64,000 nt of DNA from Yinghuangia sp045039925 (GCA_045039925.1 CP108400.1:9300001-9364000), one strand, 5' to 3'; shown: positions 1 to 8,665, numbered from the stretch's first letter. Notes: generated by a model from the sequence alone, not told the origin. Numbers and translations: made by a program.

Positions 1-199
1 CGTACGGGTCCAGGTCGTCGAGGTAGCCCACCAGGCGGACGCCGGCCCAGGCGGCGTATGCCACGAACGCCACTGCCGCGAGGGCGAAGCCCGTCGTCCA
101 CTTCAACCACCGCCTGCGGCGCTCCGCCTGGCACCGCGGGCATGGACGCTCCGCGTTCGGGTGACCGCAATCCCGCCGCCGATGGACACCACCTGCCAT
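1..199 (-). CDS. Small membrane protein with N-terminal Cys/His motif (3' end cut by window edge)
   Basis: The first 66 residues are visible and the gene runs off the left edge. It starts at ATG 199-197. A Cys/His cluster (C11, H13, C20, C23, in the context CGHP...CPRC) looks like a short zinc-ribbon knuckle. It is followed by an Arg-rich stretch and one hydrophobic segment at about residues 36-54, so a cytoplasmic N-terminus and a single membrane anchor are likely. It is divergent from the gene starting at 368. No family name is recognised and the function is unknown. Zinc binding is inferred only from the Cys spacing. Confidence 0.6.
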   Translation of the reverse strand, partial: MAGGVHRRRDCGHPNAERPCPRCQAERRRRWLKWTTGFALAAVAFVAYAAWAGVRLVGYLDDLDPY

Positions 200-367
200 G
201 TCGCGCTCCTCGTGCCGTACTTGTCCGGGTTCGAACGCTAGACGGCGAAGCGGCGCGGCACACTGCCGGAACCCGGCAGAAAGCGGGCCGACAACGCGAC
301 GGCAAGCCGAAACAGCCGTGCCGTCCTCGGCGGAGGCGGTGTCGCCGCCCCTGGCTACCCTGACCGC

Positions 368-934
368 ATGCCTCTCGTTGTCAACCAACTGACCGGGTAC
401 GTGGAGCGCGATCTGGACGCCGATCTGGCGCGCTGGTTCCCCGAGGAACCCCCGGTCGGGATACCCGCCTCGACCCGCCCGGTCGAGCCCTTCCTCGCGC
501 GACTGCCGCGGGACGCCGCGACGGCACTGGCCGCCTTCGACCGCAAGGTACGGTCGGGAGCGATGACCCAGTGCCTCGACATCTACGACTGGTCGTACGC
601 CTTCGACTTCGCCGCCAACGACTGCACCGTTCGGAACTCCGACTACGAGACGGAGCTCTCCGACGACGACGTGTGGTCCCTCGGCGCCGACGGCGGCGGC
701 AACCTGTACGTGATGCGCACCAACGGCCGGGTGGCGGTGTGGTTCCACGAGGAGGAAGTCCTCGAAGAGGGCACGGATTTCGACAACCTCGACGTGTTCC
801 TGTGGTCCGCCGTGCGCTACCGCGCGGTACGCGCCGGCACCCTCGACCTGGCCACCGTGGAAGCCGATTTCCACTCACTCGCACAGCCCGGCGTACTCGC
901 CCCAGAGGTCGGCCTGCTCGCGTACCTGACCTGA
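368..934 (+). CDS. Hypothetical protein, SUKH/SMI1-KNR4-like
   Basis: 188 residues, acidic, with no signal peptide or membrane segment. The central part has an Asp/Gly-rich turn (GADGGGNLYV), then a VAVWFHEEE stretch and a Phe-Leu-containing segment. This is the layout of SUKH-superfamily proteins, many of which are immunity proteins against polymorphic toxins or general regulatory partners. The similarity is judged by eye and is weaker than for the gene at 5523-6110. The start is the ATG at 368. No ribosome-binding site is evident, and a TACCCT hexamer about 6 bp upstream would fit a leaderless transcript. No toxin gene is adjacent. Confidence 0.55.
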   Translation: MPLVVNQLTGYVERDLDADLARWFPEEPPVGIPASTRPVEPFLARLPRDAATALAAFDRKVRSGAMTQCLDIYDWSYAFDFAANDCTVRNSDYETELSDDDVWSLGADGGGNLYVMRTNGRVAVWFHEEEVLEEGTDFDNLDVFLWSAVRYRAVRAGTLDLATVEADFHSLAQPGVLAPEVGLLAYLT

Positions 935-990
935 CCCACACCGGCATGAATGGCGGGGGCGGTCGTCACCAGCTGAGGGAGTCTGCGTTG

Positions 991-1758
991 ATGTCGCAGC
1001 GCGAGTACGTTGCGCGTAGGCACGAGGCAGTCGCTTCCGACCGCTTCCCCTCAAACGCCGAGACGGGCGAGTGGATCGCGGTCCTCAACCGGTACGCCCC
1101 GACCCGTAGGCCACTCACGGTTCTGGAGATCGACTGCGGCTACGGTCGGCTGCTCCCCGGCCTCGCGGACGCCTTCGGGGGACCGGTGTTCGGCGTCGAA
1201 CCGCTGGAGAGAATACGGGAGGCGGCAGCCGAGGACTCGGCGCATCCCGCGGTCACCTACTTGGACGGCAGTGCCGCGCGGATCCCCTTGCCGGACCACT
1301 CATGCGATGTGGTGCTCGCTTTCACGTTGTGGCACCAGATCCGCGACGCGTCGGACGCGGTACGCGAAATCTTGCGGGTCCTACGCCCTGGCGGACGCGT
1401 GATATTCCGCGGGTGGTTCGGCGATCGGCTGCCGGAACTGCCCTGGCACGTATGGCTACAGGGTGCGCGCGAGGCCGAGCAGGCGCACCTTCCCCAAGTC
1501 GCCGACGTGGTCGGTGCCTTCGCCGACGCGCGTAGTGGGACCGGCATGGAGCTGCTCGCGGTGGAACGTCGGCGCCAGGACGTCGCGCGCAGCCTCGGTG
1601 ACTACGCAGACGAGTTGTGGAAGCGCTCGTTGCCCGGCACGCGCTGGATGGACGCGGCAGACGTCAAGGCCGGATTCGCCACGATGGACGCAGCCGTCGC
1701 CGCCGATCCGACCGTTGGGCCCATCAGCGAGGAGTACGACCTGCTGATCCTGGGCTAA
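991..1758 (+). CDS. Class I SAM-dependent methyltransferase
   Basis: 255 residues. The Rossmann-fold motif I is VLEIDCGYGRLLPG at about residues 44-57, with an acidic residue ending the next strand (VFGVEP) and a later LRVLRPGGRVIF motif, all typical of class I methyltransferases (Methyltransf_11 type). The Asp inside motif I, where Gly is usual, is slightly atypical. The ATG at 991 is preceded by a GAGGGA ribosome-binding site at about 975. The longer open frame upstream overlaps the previous gene and is not used. The substrate is unknown; nothing in the neighbourhood identifies it. It ends tail-to-tail with the MFS exporter. Confidence 0.8.
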   Translation: MSQREYVARRHEAVASDRFPSNAETGEWIAVLNRYAPTRRPLTVLEIDCGYGRLLPGLADAFGGPVFGVEPLERIREAAAEDSAHPAVTYLDGSAARIPLPDHSCDVVLAFTLWHQIRDASDAVREILRVLRPGGRVIFRGWFGDRLPELPWHVWLQGAREAEQAHLPQVADVVGAFADARSGTGMELLAVERRRQDVARSLGDYADELWKRSLPGTRWMDAADVKAGFATMDAAVAADPTVGPISEEYDLLILG

Positions 1759-1824
1759 CCCGGTTCGGATGTCGAATCGTCAGTCGTCGCGGTTGGCCGA
1801 CGGCGGAGTCGGCTCGTCGCCCTG

Positions 1825-3228
1825 TCAGGTGGGGTCGGCGGGGTCGTCTCCGGGGCGGGGGGCCGTGGCCAGGGCGGCGACCAGGACGCACGTGGCTACG
1901 GACAGGGCGAGGATCAGACCGGTGCGTTGCGAGGGTGCGGTCAGGACCAGCCAGCCGAAGAACGCCGTGCCGAGGGAGCCGCCGAGTTGGCGGGCGAAGG
2001 TCAACGCGCCCATGGTCGCGCCGACTTGGTCCGGTCGGGCGCGTCCCTGGGCGATCAGCGTGTACGCCTGCATCGACAGCCCCAGCGCGGCGCCGGACAG
2101 GGCCATCCCCGCGACGGCGACTCCCAGAGCTAGGGGGCGCGGAGAGCTGTGGAGTGCGGGGGTGACGGCCAGACACGTCATCCCGACGACGCCTGCCGCG
2201 AGCGCGACGTGACCCCAGCGCGGCATGGCGGGATGGCGGCGGGCCAGCACGGCGAACGCAGAGGTGGCGACGAGCTGGCCGCCGGTCAGCGCCAGCAGGA
2301 GGAGTCCGGTCGTGCCGTTGCCGACCCCGCTTCCCGACTGGACGGCAAGGGGGATGAAGGTGAACGTCCCGAACAAGGCGACCCCGGCCAGGCCGGTCGA
2401 CGTGATGCAGCGGGTCAGCGCGCGGTCGCGGAAGAGCGAGGGCGGGATGAGCGGAGCGGCGGCGCGGCGCTCGTACCTGACGAAGGCGACGGCGCAGCCC
2501 GTGACGGCCACGAGTACGGCTGTTGTGCCCAAGGCGCTGCGGGCCAAGGACTCCGAGGCTCCGAGGGCGACCACGCCGCTGCCCATCGCGGCGATGAGTA
2601 CGGTGCCTGCCCAGTCGAAGGGGGCGCGGGGCCGGTCCGGGGCCTTTCCGGGGAGGCCCGCCGGCGAGAGGAGTGCGGCGGCGGCGCACAGGGGGAGGTT
2701 GACGAGGAAGATCCATCGCCAGCCGGGGCCGGCCGCCAGGAGGCCGCCGAGTGGCGGACCGGCCAGGGAGGACAACGCGAAGACGCCGGCGAGGTGGCCC
2801 TGGCGCCTCACCATCTCCTCACGGGTGAACATCTGCGCCAGGGCGCTGACCGCGGTGACCACCAGGCCGCCCCCGCCGAGGCCTTGGATCCCCCGGGCCG
2901 CGATGAGGACGGGCATGGACGGGGCCAGCGCGCAGCCCAGGGAGCCCGCGGCGAACAGCGCGAGGGTCCCTCGGAAGACGGCGCGGCGGCCCAGCAGGTC
3001 GCCGAGCTTGCCGTGCACGGGCGCGGAGACCGTGACGGTGAGCAGGTAGACGGCGGTGACGCCGGCGACGGCACCTCCGGATCCCAGGTCGGCGGTGATG
3101 CTCGGCAGCGCGGCGACCACGATGGTGGTGTCGAGCTGAGCCATGAGCATGCCCAGGAGCAGGGCCGCGAAGGCGAGTTGTGTCGTCCGCGACGGCGACG
3201 CGGTGGCACCCCGAGTAGACGTGTGCAT
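1825..3228 (-). CDS. MFS multidrug-type exporter (DHA2/EmrB-QacA family)
   Basis: 467 residues, largely hydrophobic, with well over ten membrane segments. Family signatures are LDTTIVVAALPSI in the first helix (motif D1) and GDLLGRRAVF in the first cytoplasmic loop (motif A). These transporters export drugs or metabolites by proton antiport at the cytoplasmic membrane. The start chosen is the ATG at 3228, which gives a short polar N-terminus before helix 1; the longer frame would run through the divergent MarR gene. The divergent marR and two palindromes in the 49-bp spacer indicate control by MarR. The substrate is not predictable; a toxic aromatic or antibiotic is usual for such pairs. Confidence 0.88.
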   Translation of the reverse strand: MHTSTRGATASPSRTTQLAFAALLLGMLMAQLDTTIVVAALPSITADLGSGGAVAGVTAVYLLTVTVSAPVHGKLGDLLGRRAVFRGTLALFAAGSLGCALAPSMPVLIAARGIQGLGGGGLVVTAVSALAQMFTREEMVRRQGHLAGVFALSSLAGPPLGGLLAAGPGWRWIFLVNLPLCAAAALLSPAGLPGKAPDRPRAPFDWAGTVLIAAMGSGVVALGASESLARSALGTTAVLVAVTGCAVAFVRYERRAAAPLIPPSLFRDRALTRCITSTGLAGVALFGTFTFIPLAVQSGSGVGNGTTGLLLLALTGGQLVATSAFAVLARRHPAMPRWGHVALAAGVVGMTCLAVTPALHSSPRPLALGVAVAGMALSGAALGLSMQAYTLIAQGRARPDQVGATMGALTFARQLGGSLGTAFFGWLVLTAPSQRTGLILALSVATCVLVAALATAPRPGDDPADPT

Positions 3229-3237
3229 TTCGCACAC
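3221..3237. promoter_or_regulatory. Palindrome 1 of the MarR/MFS divergent promoter
   Basis: Perfect inverted repeat GTGTGC-5 nt-GCACAC. It overlaps the MFS start codon region and sits just downstream of its likely -10 (TATAAC read on the minus strand at 3243-3238). With the second palindrome it shares the 12-bp direct repeat TGCRTWTCGCAC, 25 bp apart. Most likely a MarR operator; this is inference from position and symmetry. Confidence 0.6.
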
Positions 3238-3247
3238 GTTATATTGC

Positions 3248-3264
3248 TTGCGTATCGCACGCAA
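3248..3264. promoter_or_regulatory. Palindrome 2 of the MarR/MFS divergent promoter
   Basis: Perfect inverted repeat TTGCGT-5 nt-ACGCAA, the same 6-5-6 geometry as the first palindrome. It lies just downstream of a TATATT hexamer (3240-3245), the probable -10 of marR, and upstream of its AGGAG ribosome-binding site. Binding here would block marR transcription (autoregulation). A second dimer site on the same DNA would repress the exporter. Confidence 0.6.
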
Positions 3265-3277
3265 TCTTGGAGGAGCA

Positions 3278-3790
3278 ATGCTTCCCGAACCGCCGCCCGG
3301 ACCCGGACCCGGTTCCGCGCCCGAGGCCGAAGATCCGTCCCGCGCCCACCTCGCCGGTGCGGGCCCGGCACTCTTTCGGCTGGTCCGCTTCTGGTCGCGC
3401 CGGTGGGTGACCGCCGCGGCGGGTGAGGTGACCGGGGACATGTCCCGGGTCCAGGACATCCTCGTCCTGGAGGCGGTCGACGCCGCCTCGGCGCGGTTGG
3501 GCGAGGTGTCCGTCACCGATGTCGCCCACGAACTCGGCCTCGACCGCTCGGGCGCCAGCCGCATGATCGGCGCGGCCGTCGAGCACGGCTACCTCGTGCG
3601 GGCCTCCTCCGCACAGGACGCGCGCCGGGCGACGCTGACCGTCACTCCCGCCGGCGCGGACATTCTGACCGGGGCCCATGCGTTCCAGGAGGAAGCGTTC
3701 GCGCGCCTCACCGCCAACTGGGATCCGGACGAGGCCGCGAGCTTCGCGCGCGGTCTCCGCCGCTTGGCCGACGAGGTCCACACAAGCTGA
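3278..3790 (+). CDS. MarR-family transcriptional regulator
   Basis: 170 residues with a Pro-rich N-terminal tail (about 25 residues), then a MarR winged helix. The recognition-helix region is SVTDVAHELGLDRSGASRMI, followed by the wing (VRASSAQDARRATLTVT) carrying the conserved DxRR signature. ATG 3278 is preceded by AGGAG at ideal spacing. It is divergent from the MFS exporter with two operator-like palindromes between, so it very likely represses the exporter and itself until a ligand binds. Confidence 0.85.
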   Translation: MLPEPPPGPGPGSAPEAEDPSRAHLAGAGPALFRLVRFWSRRWVTAAAGEVTGDMSRVQDILVLEAVDAASARLGEVSVTDVAHELGLDRSGASRMIGAAVEHGYLVRASSAQDARRATLTVTPAGADILTGAHAFQEEAFARLTANWDPDEAASFARGLRRLADEVHTS

Positions 3791-3870
3791 CGCGGGCGTC
3801 GGCTTCGGGCGCCCCGGCGCCAAGGCCCACGCGCGTGGGGTCGGTTGAGGGTACAGAGATCGCAGTAGGC

Positions 3871-3911
3871 GGCCGGCGGGCGACCGACGAACTGTCGGCC
3901 GCCCACCGGCC
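3871..3911. terminator. Hairpin between convergent marR and hydrolase
   Basis: An 18-bp inverted repeat with two mismatches (arms 3871-3888 and 3894-3911) and a 5-nt loop, placed between two convergent genes. There is no T-run on the plus side, as is common for actinomycete terminators. Likely a bidirectional terminator. Confidence 0.65.
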
Positions 3912-3962
3912 TGTCCCTTCTCGCAACCTGTCTCTCTTGTGCTGCCGCCCGCTACCGCACTG

Positions 3963-5291
3963 CTACTTCGCGAGCTTGTCGACGATCCACTCGACGAGTT
4001 CCGGTTGCACCGAACTGTGCTCGGTGTTGGTCCTCGCGCACTTGAAGTCGTCCAGCAGGACGTCGTCGGTGGTGATGCCGGTGGCCGGGCGGTAGAGGTC
4101 CTCGGTCCACGTGGCCGGGTCCTTGTCCAGCGCGATCGCGCTCACCGTCGGCACGAACCCGCTGAAGCGGCGGCCTTCTTCGATCGGCGCCTGCAACTGG
4201 TCCGCGATGGCGCCGTACGTCAGGAGCGTGCCGCCGGGCGCGCCGTCGAACGCCGGGACGTCCGAGGTCGCACCCGTCAGCACGGGGCCGAGGAGGCTCA
4301 TCTCGCTGACCCGCCGCCGCGTGCCGCCGTCCGGCTGGACGTACGCGACCGCCTTGGCGACGCCTTCCATCTCCCACTCGAACGCAACCTCGCCGGGCGG
4401 GAGTTCGCCGGGGGTGCCGTCGCCCGCGCCGTTGGCGACACCGAGCTTCACCGGCCGCGCGGGGAACCCGCCGAGCTCGTCCAGCTCGCGGAGCAGGTCC
4501 AGGCGCGGCTCCGCCCCGGTCACCGGACCGGAGTACGAGGCCTCCGGAACCGAGCCCCAGAGCAACTGCCGCGCCGCGGCGCTGCGCAGCAACTCGGCCT
4601 GCTTGGCCTGGCCTTCGGGCGGCTCGGGCAGGATCGGCTCGAACAGGAACGCCATCTGCTGGAGCGACAGCGGCGTCCAGGCGCCCAGGTGCGGCGTGTC
4701 GTACGACAGGTAGACGCCGGTCTCGTGCTCGTTGTCGTCCCCCTCCATCTGGGCCAACGCGTAGCGCGTGATCAGGCCGCCCATGCTGACGCCGCCGACG
4801 ATCAGCGGTGCCTCTCCCACGCGTTCGCGGATCGCGCGCGTGATGCACGAGACCGCGACCCCCGCGTTCGCCTGGATGTAGTTGTGCCGGACGTCGAAGC
4901 CGAGCAGGATCACGTCGATGCCCAGCGCGTGGAGCTGGTCCAGGAAGCCCGGCGTGCCCTCCTGGTAGGTGCGGTTGAAGTGCTGCCAGAGCCCCGGCAG
5001 GTCGCTGGGGCCGTAGTTGAAGCCGTCCGCGAAGATGAACGGCCTCGTGAGCGTGCGGTGCCCCGGGGCGTAGTGCACCACCGCGGTGCCGGTCGCCATG
5101 CGTCCCATGTAGGCGTGCGGGGAGACGAGTTCCCACAAGTCGTTCGGACGCCGCGCCTCGCCGGCCGCGTCCAGGCGCATGCCGAGGAGCGGGACGTTCG
5201 CCAGCGCGGCCGAGAGAGCCGCGCGCTGGGTGCCTGTCGGTGTCGTCTGCCTACCGGAGATCTCGACGTCGATCCTGGGCGTCTCGGGCAT
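3963..5291 (-). CDS. Alpha/beta-hydrolase (esterase/lipase-like)
   Basis: 442 residues. The nucleophile elbow is GGVSMGG with Ser169, preceded by a hydrophobic strand (APLIVGG), the arrangement of PGAP1/DUF676-like lipases and esterases. An upstream strand (IDVILLGFD) and Tyr/Asn-rich loops fit the fold. No signal peptide is evident at the chosen start, ATG 5291, which has an AAAGGTGG ribosome-binding site. The open frame extends further upstream but without one. The substrate is unknown. It stands alone between marR (convergent) and the SMI1-like gene. Confidence 0.75.
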   Translation of the reverse strand: MPETPRIDVEISGRQTTPTGTQRAALSAALANVPLLGMRLDAAGEARRPNDLWELVSPHAYMGRMATGTAVVHYAPGHRTLTRPFIFADGFNYGPSDLPGLWQHFNRTYQEGTPGFLDQLHALGIDVILLGFDVRHNYIQANAGVAVSCITRAIRERVGEAPLIVGGVSMGGLITRYALAQMEGDDNEHETGVYLSYDTPHLGAWTPLSLQQMAFLFEPILPEPPEGQAKQAELLRSAAARQLLWGSVPEASYSGPVTGAEPRLDLLRELDELGGFPARPVKLGVANGAGDGTPGELPPGEVAFEWEMEGVAKAVAYVQPDGGTRRRVSEMSLLGPVLTGATSDVPAFDGAPGGTLLTYGAIADQLQAPIEEGRRFSGFVPTVSAIALDKDPATWTEDLYRPATGITTDDVLLDDFKCARTNTEHSSVQPELVEWIVDKLAK

Positions 5292-5522
5292 GTGGCCACC
5301 TTTCGCGTCATGCCGTGCACGCTGGTGAGTGACCATCCCGTTGCGGAAGGTCACCCACTGGACCGTTGCAGTCTCGCAGTCTCCGGGACGTTTGTAGCCA
5401 ATTTGGTCAAAGTGGAAAACGAGCCTGTCAGTTGGCCCCGCCGGCCAGTCTCCCCGGCGGGCCTCGTCAGCCGGCCCTCGCACCGCCTCGCGATGTGGAC
5501 ATGTGGTCTGCCGCGAGCAAGC

Positions 5523-6110
5523 TCAAGTCCCCGTATGCCAGTTCAAGTAGCCTCCCTCGTCGATTGCACCGACGAGGGGCGCCTTGGAGCCGCCGTGAGC
5601 GGCATGCCCGAGCAGGACCGGCGTCCGTGCGTCGAGGGCGGCGGCAAGGTCCTGGAGCATTGCGCCGACCGATGGCCACAACGGCACGTCCAGTCCCCAT
5701 TGTTCGTGATCCCACAGGAACACCGCGCCGTGAGACCCGCCGTCGGGCCGAAGGTCGATGACGAGGCCGTCGCCGCCCGGGCTCATCGCGAAGGGCATCA
5801 GCTCCGGCTCGAACCTCGGCTCCGCTGCGCCGTTCTCGTCGAACGCAGGCCCCTCCTCGTCCGCGACTTGCAGCCAGATCTCCCGTGTTTCGAGGGCATC
5901 GTCCAGCGCCAGCGGCGCGAAGCCCACGGGAATCCAGTAATCCGCACGGACGTTCTTCAGGCCCCACCATTCCCGTGCGTCCGCAGGCAGGTCAACGCCC
6001 AGCTCCGCCTCGAACGCGGTGAGGCGCCCCGCGTCCGCAATCGGCCTGACGGGCGCCGCTTGGGCATGGGACGCCAGCCAGACGCCGATCCGGTTCCAGG
6101 ATTCCCGCAC
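5523..6110 (-). CDS. SMI1/KNR4 (SUKH) family protein
   Basis: 195 residues with a classic SUKH layout. An N-terminal helix leads into LTAFEAELGVDLPADAREWWGLKNV, then an acidic region, SPGGDGLVIDLRPDGGSHGAVFLWDHE, and a final helix (SVGAMLQDLAAALD). In bacteria these are mostly immunity proteins that bind polymorphic toxins, or orphans of such systems. No toxin gene is adjacent, so the partner is unknown. The ATG at 6110 starts directly before the conserved first helix. Confidence 0.8.
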   Translation of the reverse strand: MRESWNRIGVWLASHAQAAPVRPIADAGRLTAFEAELGVDLPADAREWWGLKNVRADYWIPVGFAPLALDDALETREIWLQVADEEGPAFDENGAAEPRFEPELMPFAMSPGGDGLVIDLRPDGGSHGAVFLWDHEQWGLDVPLWPSVGAMLQDLAAALDARTPVLLGHAAHGGSKAPLVGAIDEGGYLNWHTGT

Positions 6111-6286
6111 ATCGTGATCTTCAGAAGCGATGGCCGGGAGTCTGCCAGCCGACTACGCCAATGATGCCCCTGCCACATCAGGCCGAACGACGATGACAAT
6201 CGTCGGACGCGGCTCAGGAGGCGTGTCGGGCGCGGACCCAGGTGCGGCGAGAAACGAACCGAGGTGTGCCGTTTTCGAACGGGGGC

Positions 6287-6874
6287 TCATGCGCTGCTTC
6301 CTCTGGCGCGGGCCTTGAGGTGGGCGCGCTCGCCTTGGTGTCCGAACAGCACCAGGAGTTCGACGGGCTGGTCGCCGTCGGCGCCGAGCCAGTGCGGTAC
6401 GTGGGTGTCGAACTCGGCGGCCTCGCCCGCCTTGAGGACCAGGTTCTGGTCGCCCAGGAGGAGGCGCAGCCTGCCCGAGAGGACGTACACCCATTCGAAT
6501 CCCGCATGGGTCTTGAGGTCCGGCTCGGTGCCGACCGGCCCGGGCGGGATGACGAGCTTGTGGGCCTGGACGCCCCCGGGCTGACTGAGCGGCACGTACG
6601 TCATGCCGTCCCGCGTCACCGGGCGCAGGTGGATGCGCGGGTCGCCGGTGCGGGGCGCGCCCACGAGGGCGTCGAGGGGCACGGCGTAGACCTCGGCGAG
6701 CGGCAGCAGTAGTTCGAGGGTCGGCTTCCGGGTGCCGCCCTCCAGGCGGGAGAGGGTGCTCTCGTTGATCCCGGTCCGCTCGGTGAGCTCGGCCAGCGTC
6801 ATCCCGCGCCGCCGCCGCAGTTCGCGCAGGCGGGGGCCGACCCCGTCCAGGACGTCCTTCGCAGCGCTTGCCAT
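6287..6874 (-). CDS. XRE-family regulator with C-terminal cupin
   Basis: 195 residues. An HTH_3 DNA-binding domain spans about residues 15-68 (GMTLAELTERTGINESTLSRLE), followed by a cupin barrel at about 110-185 (FEWVYVLSGRLRLLLGD ... VPHWLGADG). The architecture is that of small-molecule-sensing repressors such as PuuR-like and SutR-like proteins. The ATG at 6874 is chosen because it begins immediately before the HTH. A perfect 7-3-7 palindrome lies 10 bp upstream of the start, suggesting autoregulation and control of the divergent methyltransferase. Confidence 0.87.
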   Translation of the reverse strand: MASAAKDVLDGVGPRLRELRRRRGMTLAELTERTGINESTLSRLEGGTRKPTLELLLPLAEVYAVPLDALVGAPRTGDPRIHLRPVTRDGMTYVPLSQPGGVQAHKLVIPPGPVGTEPDLKTHAGFEWVYVLSGRLRLLLGDQNLVLKAGEAAEFDTHVPHWLGADGDQPVELLVLFGHQGERAHLKARARGSSA

Positions 6875-6883
6875 GGACACCAG

Positions 6884-6900
6884 CTTGCCGAAACGGCAAG
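6884..6900. promoter_or_regulatory. Palindrome upstream of the XRE-cupin gene
   Basis: Perfect inverted repeat CTTGCCG-AAA-CGGCAAG directly upstream of the XRE-cupin start and in the shared upstream region of the methyltransferase at 7030. The size and symmetry fit a dimeric XRE repressor. Likely operator, by inference. Confidence 0.6.
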
Positions 6901-7029
6901 AAGCGTTGCAACTCCAGCAGGGCGGGGCGCACGGTCGTCGCAGCGGAACCGCCTGCCGGCACCAGCCGTGCGACCGGCCGGTCCGCGCAGCAGCCGACTC
7001 GTGCACCAACCCCCTACAGAGGCGAACAG

Positions 7030-7695
7030 ATGCAGCACACCGACAGCGACCTCGATCCCGATTGCGGTTCCGACTCGGGCTCCGCGGCGTACTGGGAGGA
7101 CCACTACTCCCGCCTCGACACCCGATGGGGCACCAAGCCCAACATCGTGCTGAAAGACCTGGTCACCGACCTCGCGCCCACCCCCGGCACCGCGCTGGAC
7201 CTGGGCTGCGGACACGGCGGCGACGCGGTCTGGCTCGCCGCCCTGGGCTGGGACGTCACCGCCGTCGACGTCGCGCGGACCGCCCTCGACCGGGTCGCGG
7301 AAGGCGCCCGGGCCGCGGGCGTGGCCGACCGGGTCCACCCCGTACGCCACGACCTGGCCCGGACCTTCCCCACGGGTGACTTCGGCCTCGTGAGCGCGAG
7401 CTACTTCCACACGCCCGTCGAGATCCCGCGCGTACGGGTTCTGCGCCGCGCCGCCGGAGCGGTGGCCCCCAACGGGCTGCTGATCGTGATCGAACACGCG
7501 TCGTCGGCCCCCTGGTCCTCGCACGCCGGCCAGGACGTTCGGTTCCCGACCGCCCAGGAGACCCTCGCCTCGCTGGACCTCGGCCACGGCTGGCACACCG
7601 AGCGCTGCCAGTCACCGCAGCGCCTCGCGACCGGCCCGCGGGGGCAGTCCGCAACCGTCACCGACAACGTCATCGCCCTGCGCCGGACGGATTGA
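7030..7695 (+). CDS. Class I SAM-dependent methyltransferase (thiopurine/tellurite-type fold)
   Basis: 221 residues. Motif I is ALDLGCGHGGDAVWLAALGWDVTAVD, with the Asp that ends strand 2 present. The GCGxGxDAxWLAxxGWxVTAVD pattern is typical of TehB/TPMT-like enzymes. ATG 7030 has an AGAGGCG ribosome-binding site. Later motifs include RHDLARTFP and an APNGLLIVIEH strand. It is divergent from the XRE-cupin gene and shares its palindrome region, so co-regulation is likely. The DinB-like gene follows in the same direction. The substrate may be a metalloid or thiol, but this is not certain. Confidence 0.82.
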   Translation: MQHTDSDLDPDCGSDSGSAAYWEDHYSRLDTRWGTKPNIVLKDLVTDLAPTPGTALDLGCGHGGDAVWLAALGWDVTAVDVARTALDRVAEGARAAGVADRVHPVRHDLARTFPTGDFGLVSASYFHTPVEIPRVRVLRRAAGAVAPNGLLIVIEHASSAPWSSHAGQDVRFPTAQETLASLDLGHGWHTERCQSPQRLATGPRGQSATVTDNVIALRRTD

Positions 7696-7801
7696 AGCCG
7701 GCACCGGCGTGGAACCGCGTCATAGGTCCGCCGTACCGACTGCCCTCCGCCTTCGCCGGCCGGCACCGCACAACCGGCCCGCACCACGCAAGGAGAAAGC
7801 C

Positions 7802-8293
7802 GTGCCCACCACCCGACGCCGAAAGGACACCCCTCCGCCGCGCACCGCGAACAGCGAGGCCGAGGTCCTGCGCGGATTCCTCGACTACCTGCGTACGTCG
7901 GTCGCCGCGAAGGTCGACGGAGCCCCGGAGCCGCAGGTCCGCGCACCGGCCGTGCCCTCGGGCACCAGCCTGCTCGGCCTGCTCAACCACCTGATCGCCG
8001 TCGAGAGCGCGACGTTCCTCGGCGCAAAGGTCACCGACTGGCAGGCGACGTTCGAGCCTGCCCCCGAGGACAGCGTCGCCGACCTCGTGGCCCGGTACCG
8101 GGAGACCGTCGACCGCGCGAACGAGACACTCGACGGGCACACCGACCTCGGCGCGCCGCTTCCCCGGGCGGGGCGTCCGGCCGGCGGGCCCAGCGTGCGC
8201 TGGGCGCTCACCCACATGATCGAGGAGACCGGACGCCACGCCGGTCACGCGGACGTCATCCGCGAACTCCTCGACGGCTCGACCGGCCGCTGA
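7802..8293 (+). CDS. DinB/DUF664-like metal-binding helical protein
   Basis: 163 residues. Helices carry the His pattern of the DinB four-helix bundle: LLNHLIAVESATF near the middle and a C-terminal HMIEETGRHAGHADVIRELLDG, the hallmark of mycothiol-dependent or DUF664 proteins in actinobacteria. Members include thiol S-transferases and many of unknown role. The GTG at 7802 has an AAGGAG ribosome-binding site. It lies 106 bp after the methyltransferase and could be in the same unit. Confidence 0.8.
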   Translation: MPTTRRRKDTPPPRTANSEAEVLRGFLDYLRTSVAAKVDGAPEPQVRAPAVPSGTSLLGLLNHLIAVESATFLGAKVTDWQATFEPAPEDSVADLVARYRETVDRANETLDGHTDLGAPLPRAGRPAGGPSVRWALTHMIEETGRHAGHADVIRELLDGSTGR

Positions 8294-8467
8294 CCGTACG
8301 TCCGGACGGCCCATCCCCGGCATGACCCGGCGTTCTCCCGGGCACGAGTCGCGCGCGAGGCGGCTGCCGGATGCTCCGGCGGACGGCGACGCGACGCGGG
8401 CGCCCCCGTCTCGGGAGGGCGGCGCGTCGGAGCACCCGGGAACGACGGAGAATCGGAGGCGTTGGCT

Positions 8468-8665
8468 GTGCACGAGATGGTCCTGGACGCCGGCGACGGC
8501 GAACGGCCTCGCGCCTGGCACGTTGCCGCACCCGGCACGGCCGAGCCGCTGTGCGGGGTGCCGATCGATCCGGTGGAGCCCGCGCGCGTCAGTGTCCGCG
8601 ACGACGCCGCACTGCACTGCGCGGACTGCCTGGCCGCGTACGCCGACCTCGTCGCCGCCGGGTGA
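8468..8665 (+). CDS. Small Cys-containing protein of unknown function
   Basis: 65 residues. Cys residues occur in PLCGVPI near the middle and CADC near the end, with a His just before the latter (LHCADCL), so a small metal site is possible. GTG 8468 is preferred over the in-frame TTG at 8462 because a GGAGG ribosome-binding site lies 8 nt upstream of the GTG. Short proteins with this layout are common in actinomycetes. No function can be assigned. Confidence 0.5.
   Translation: MHEMVLDAGDGERPRAWHVAAPGTAEPLCGVPIDPVEPARVSVRDDAALHCADCLAAYADLVAAG

Noticed and set aside
227..240. A GGTTCGAAC string resembling a tRNA T-loop
   Set aside because: No complementary T-stem or acceptor stem and no anticodon arm could be formed around it.
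1788..1810. A GCCGAC...GTCGGC inverted repeat after the first methyltransferase gene
   Set aside because: Arms of only 6 bp in very GC-rich DNA; too weak to call a terminator.
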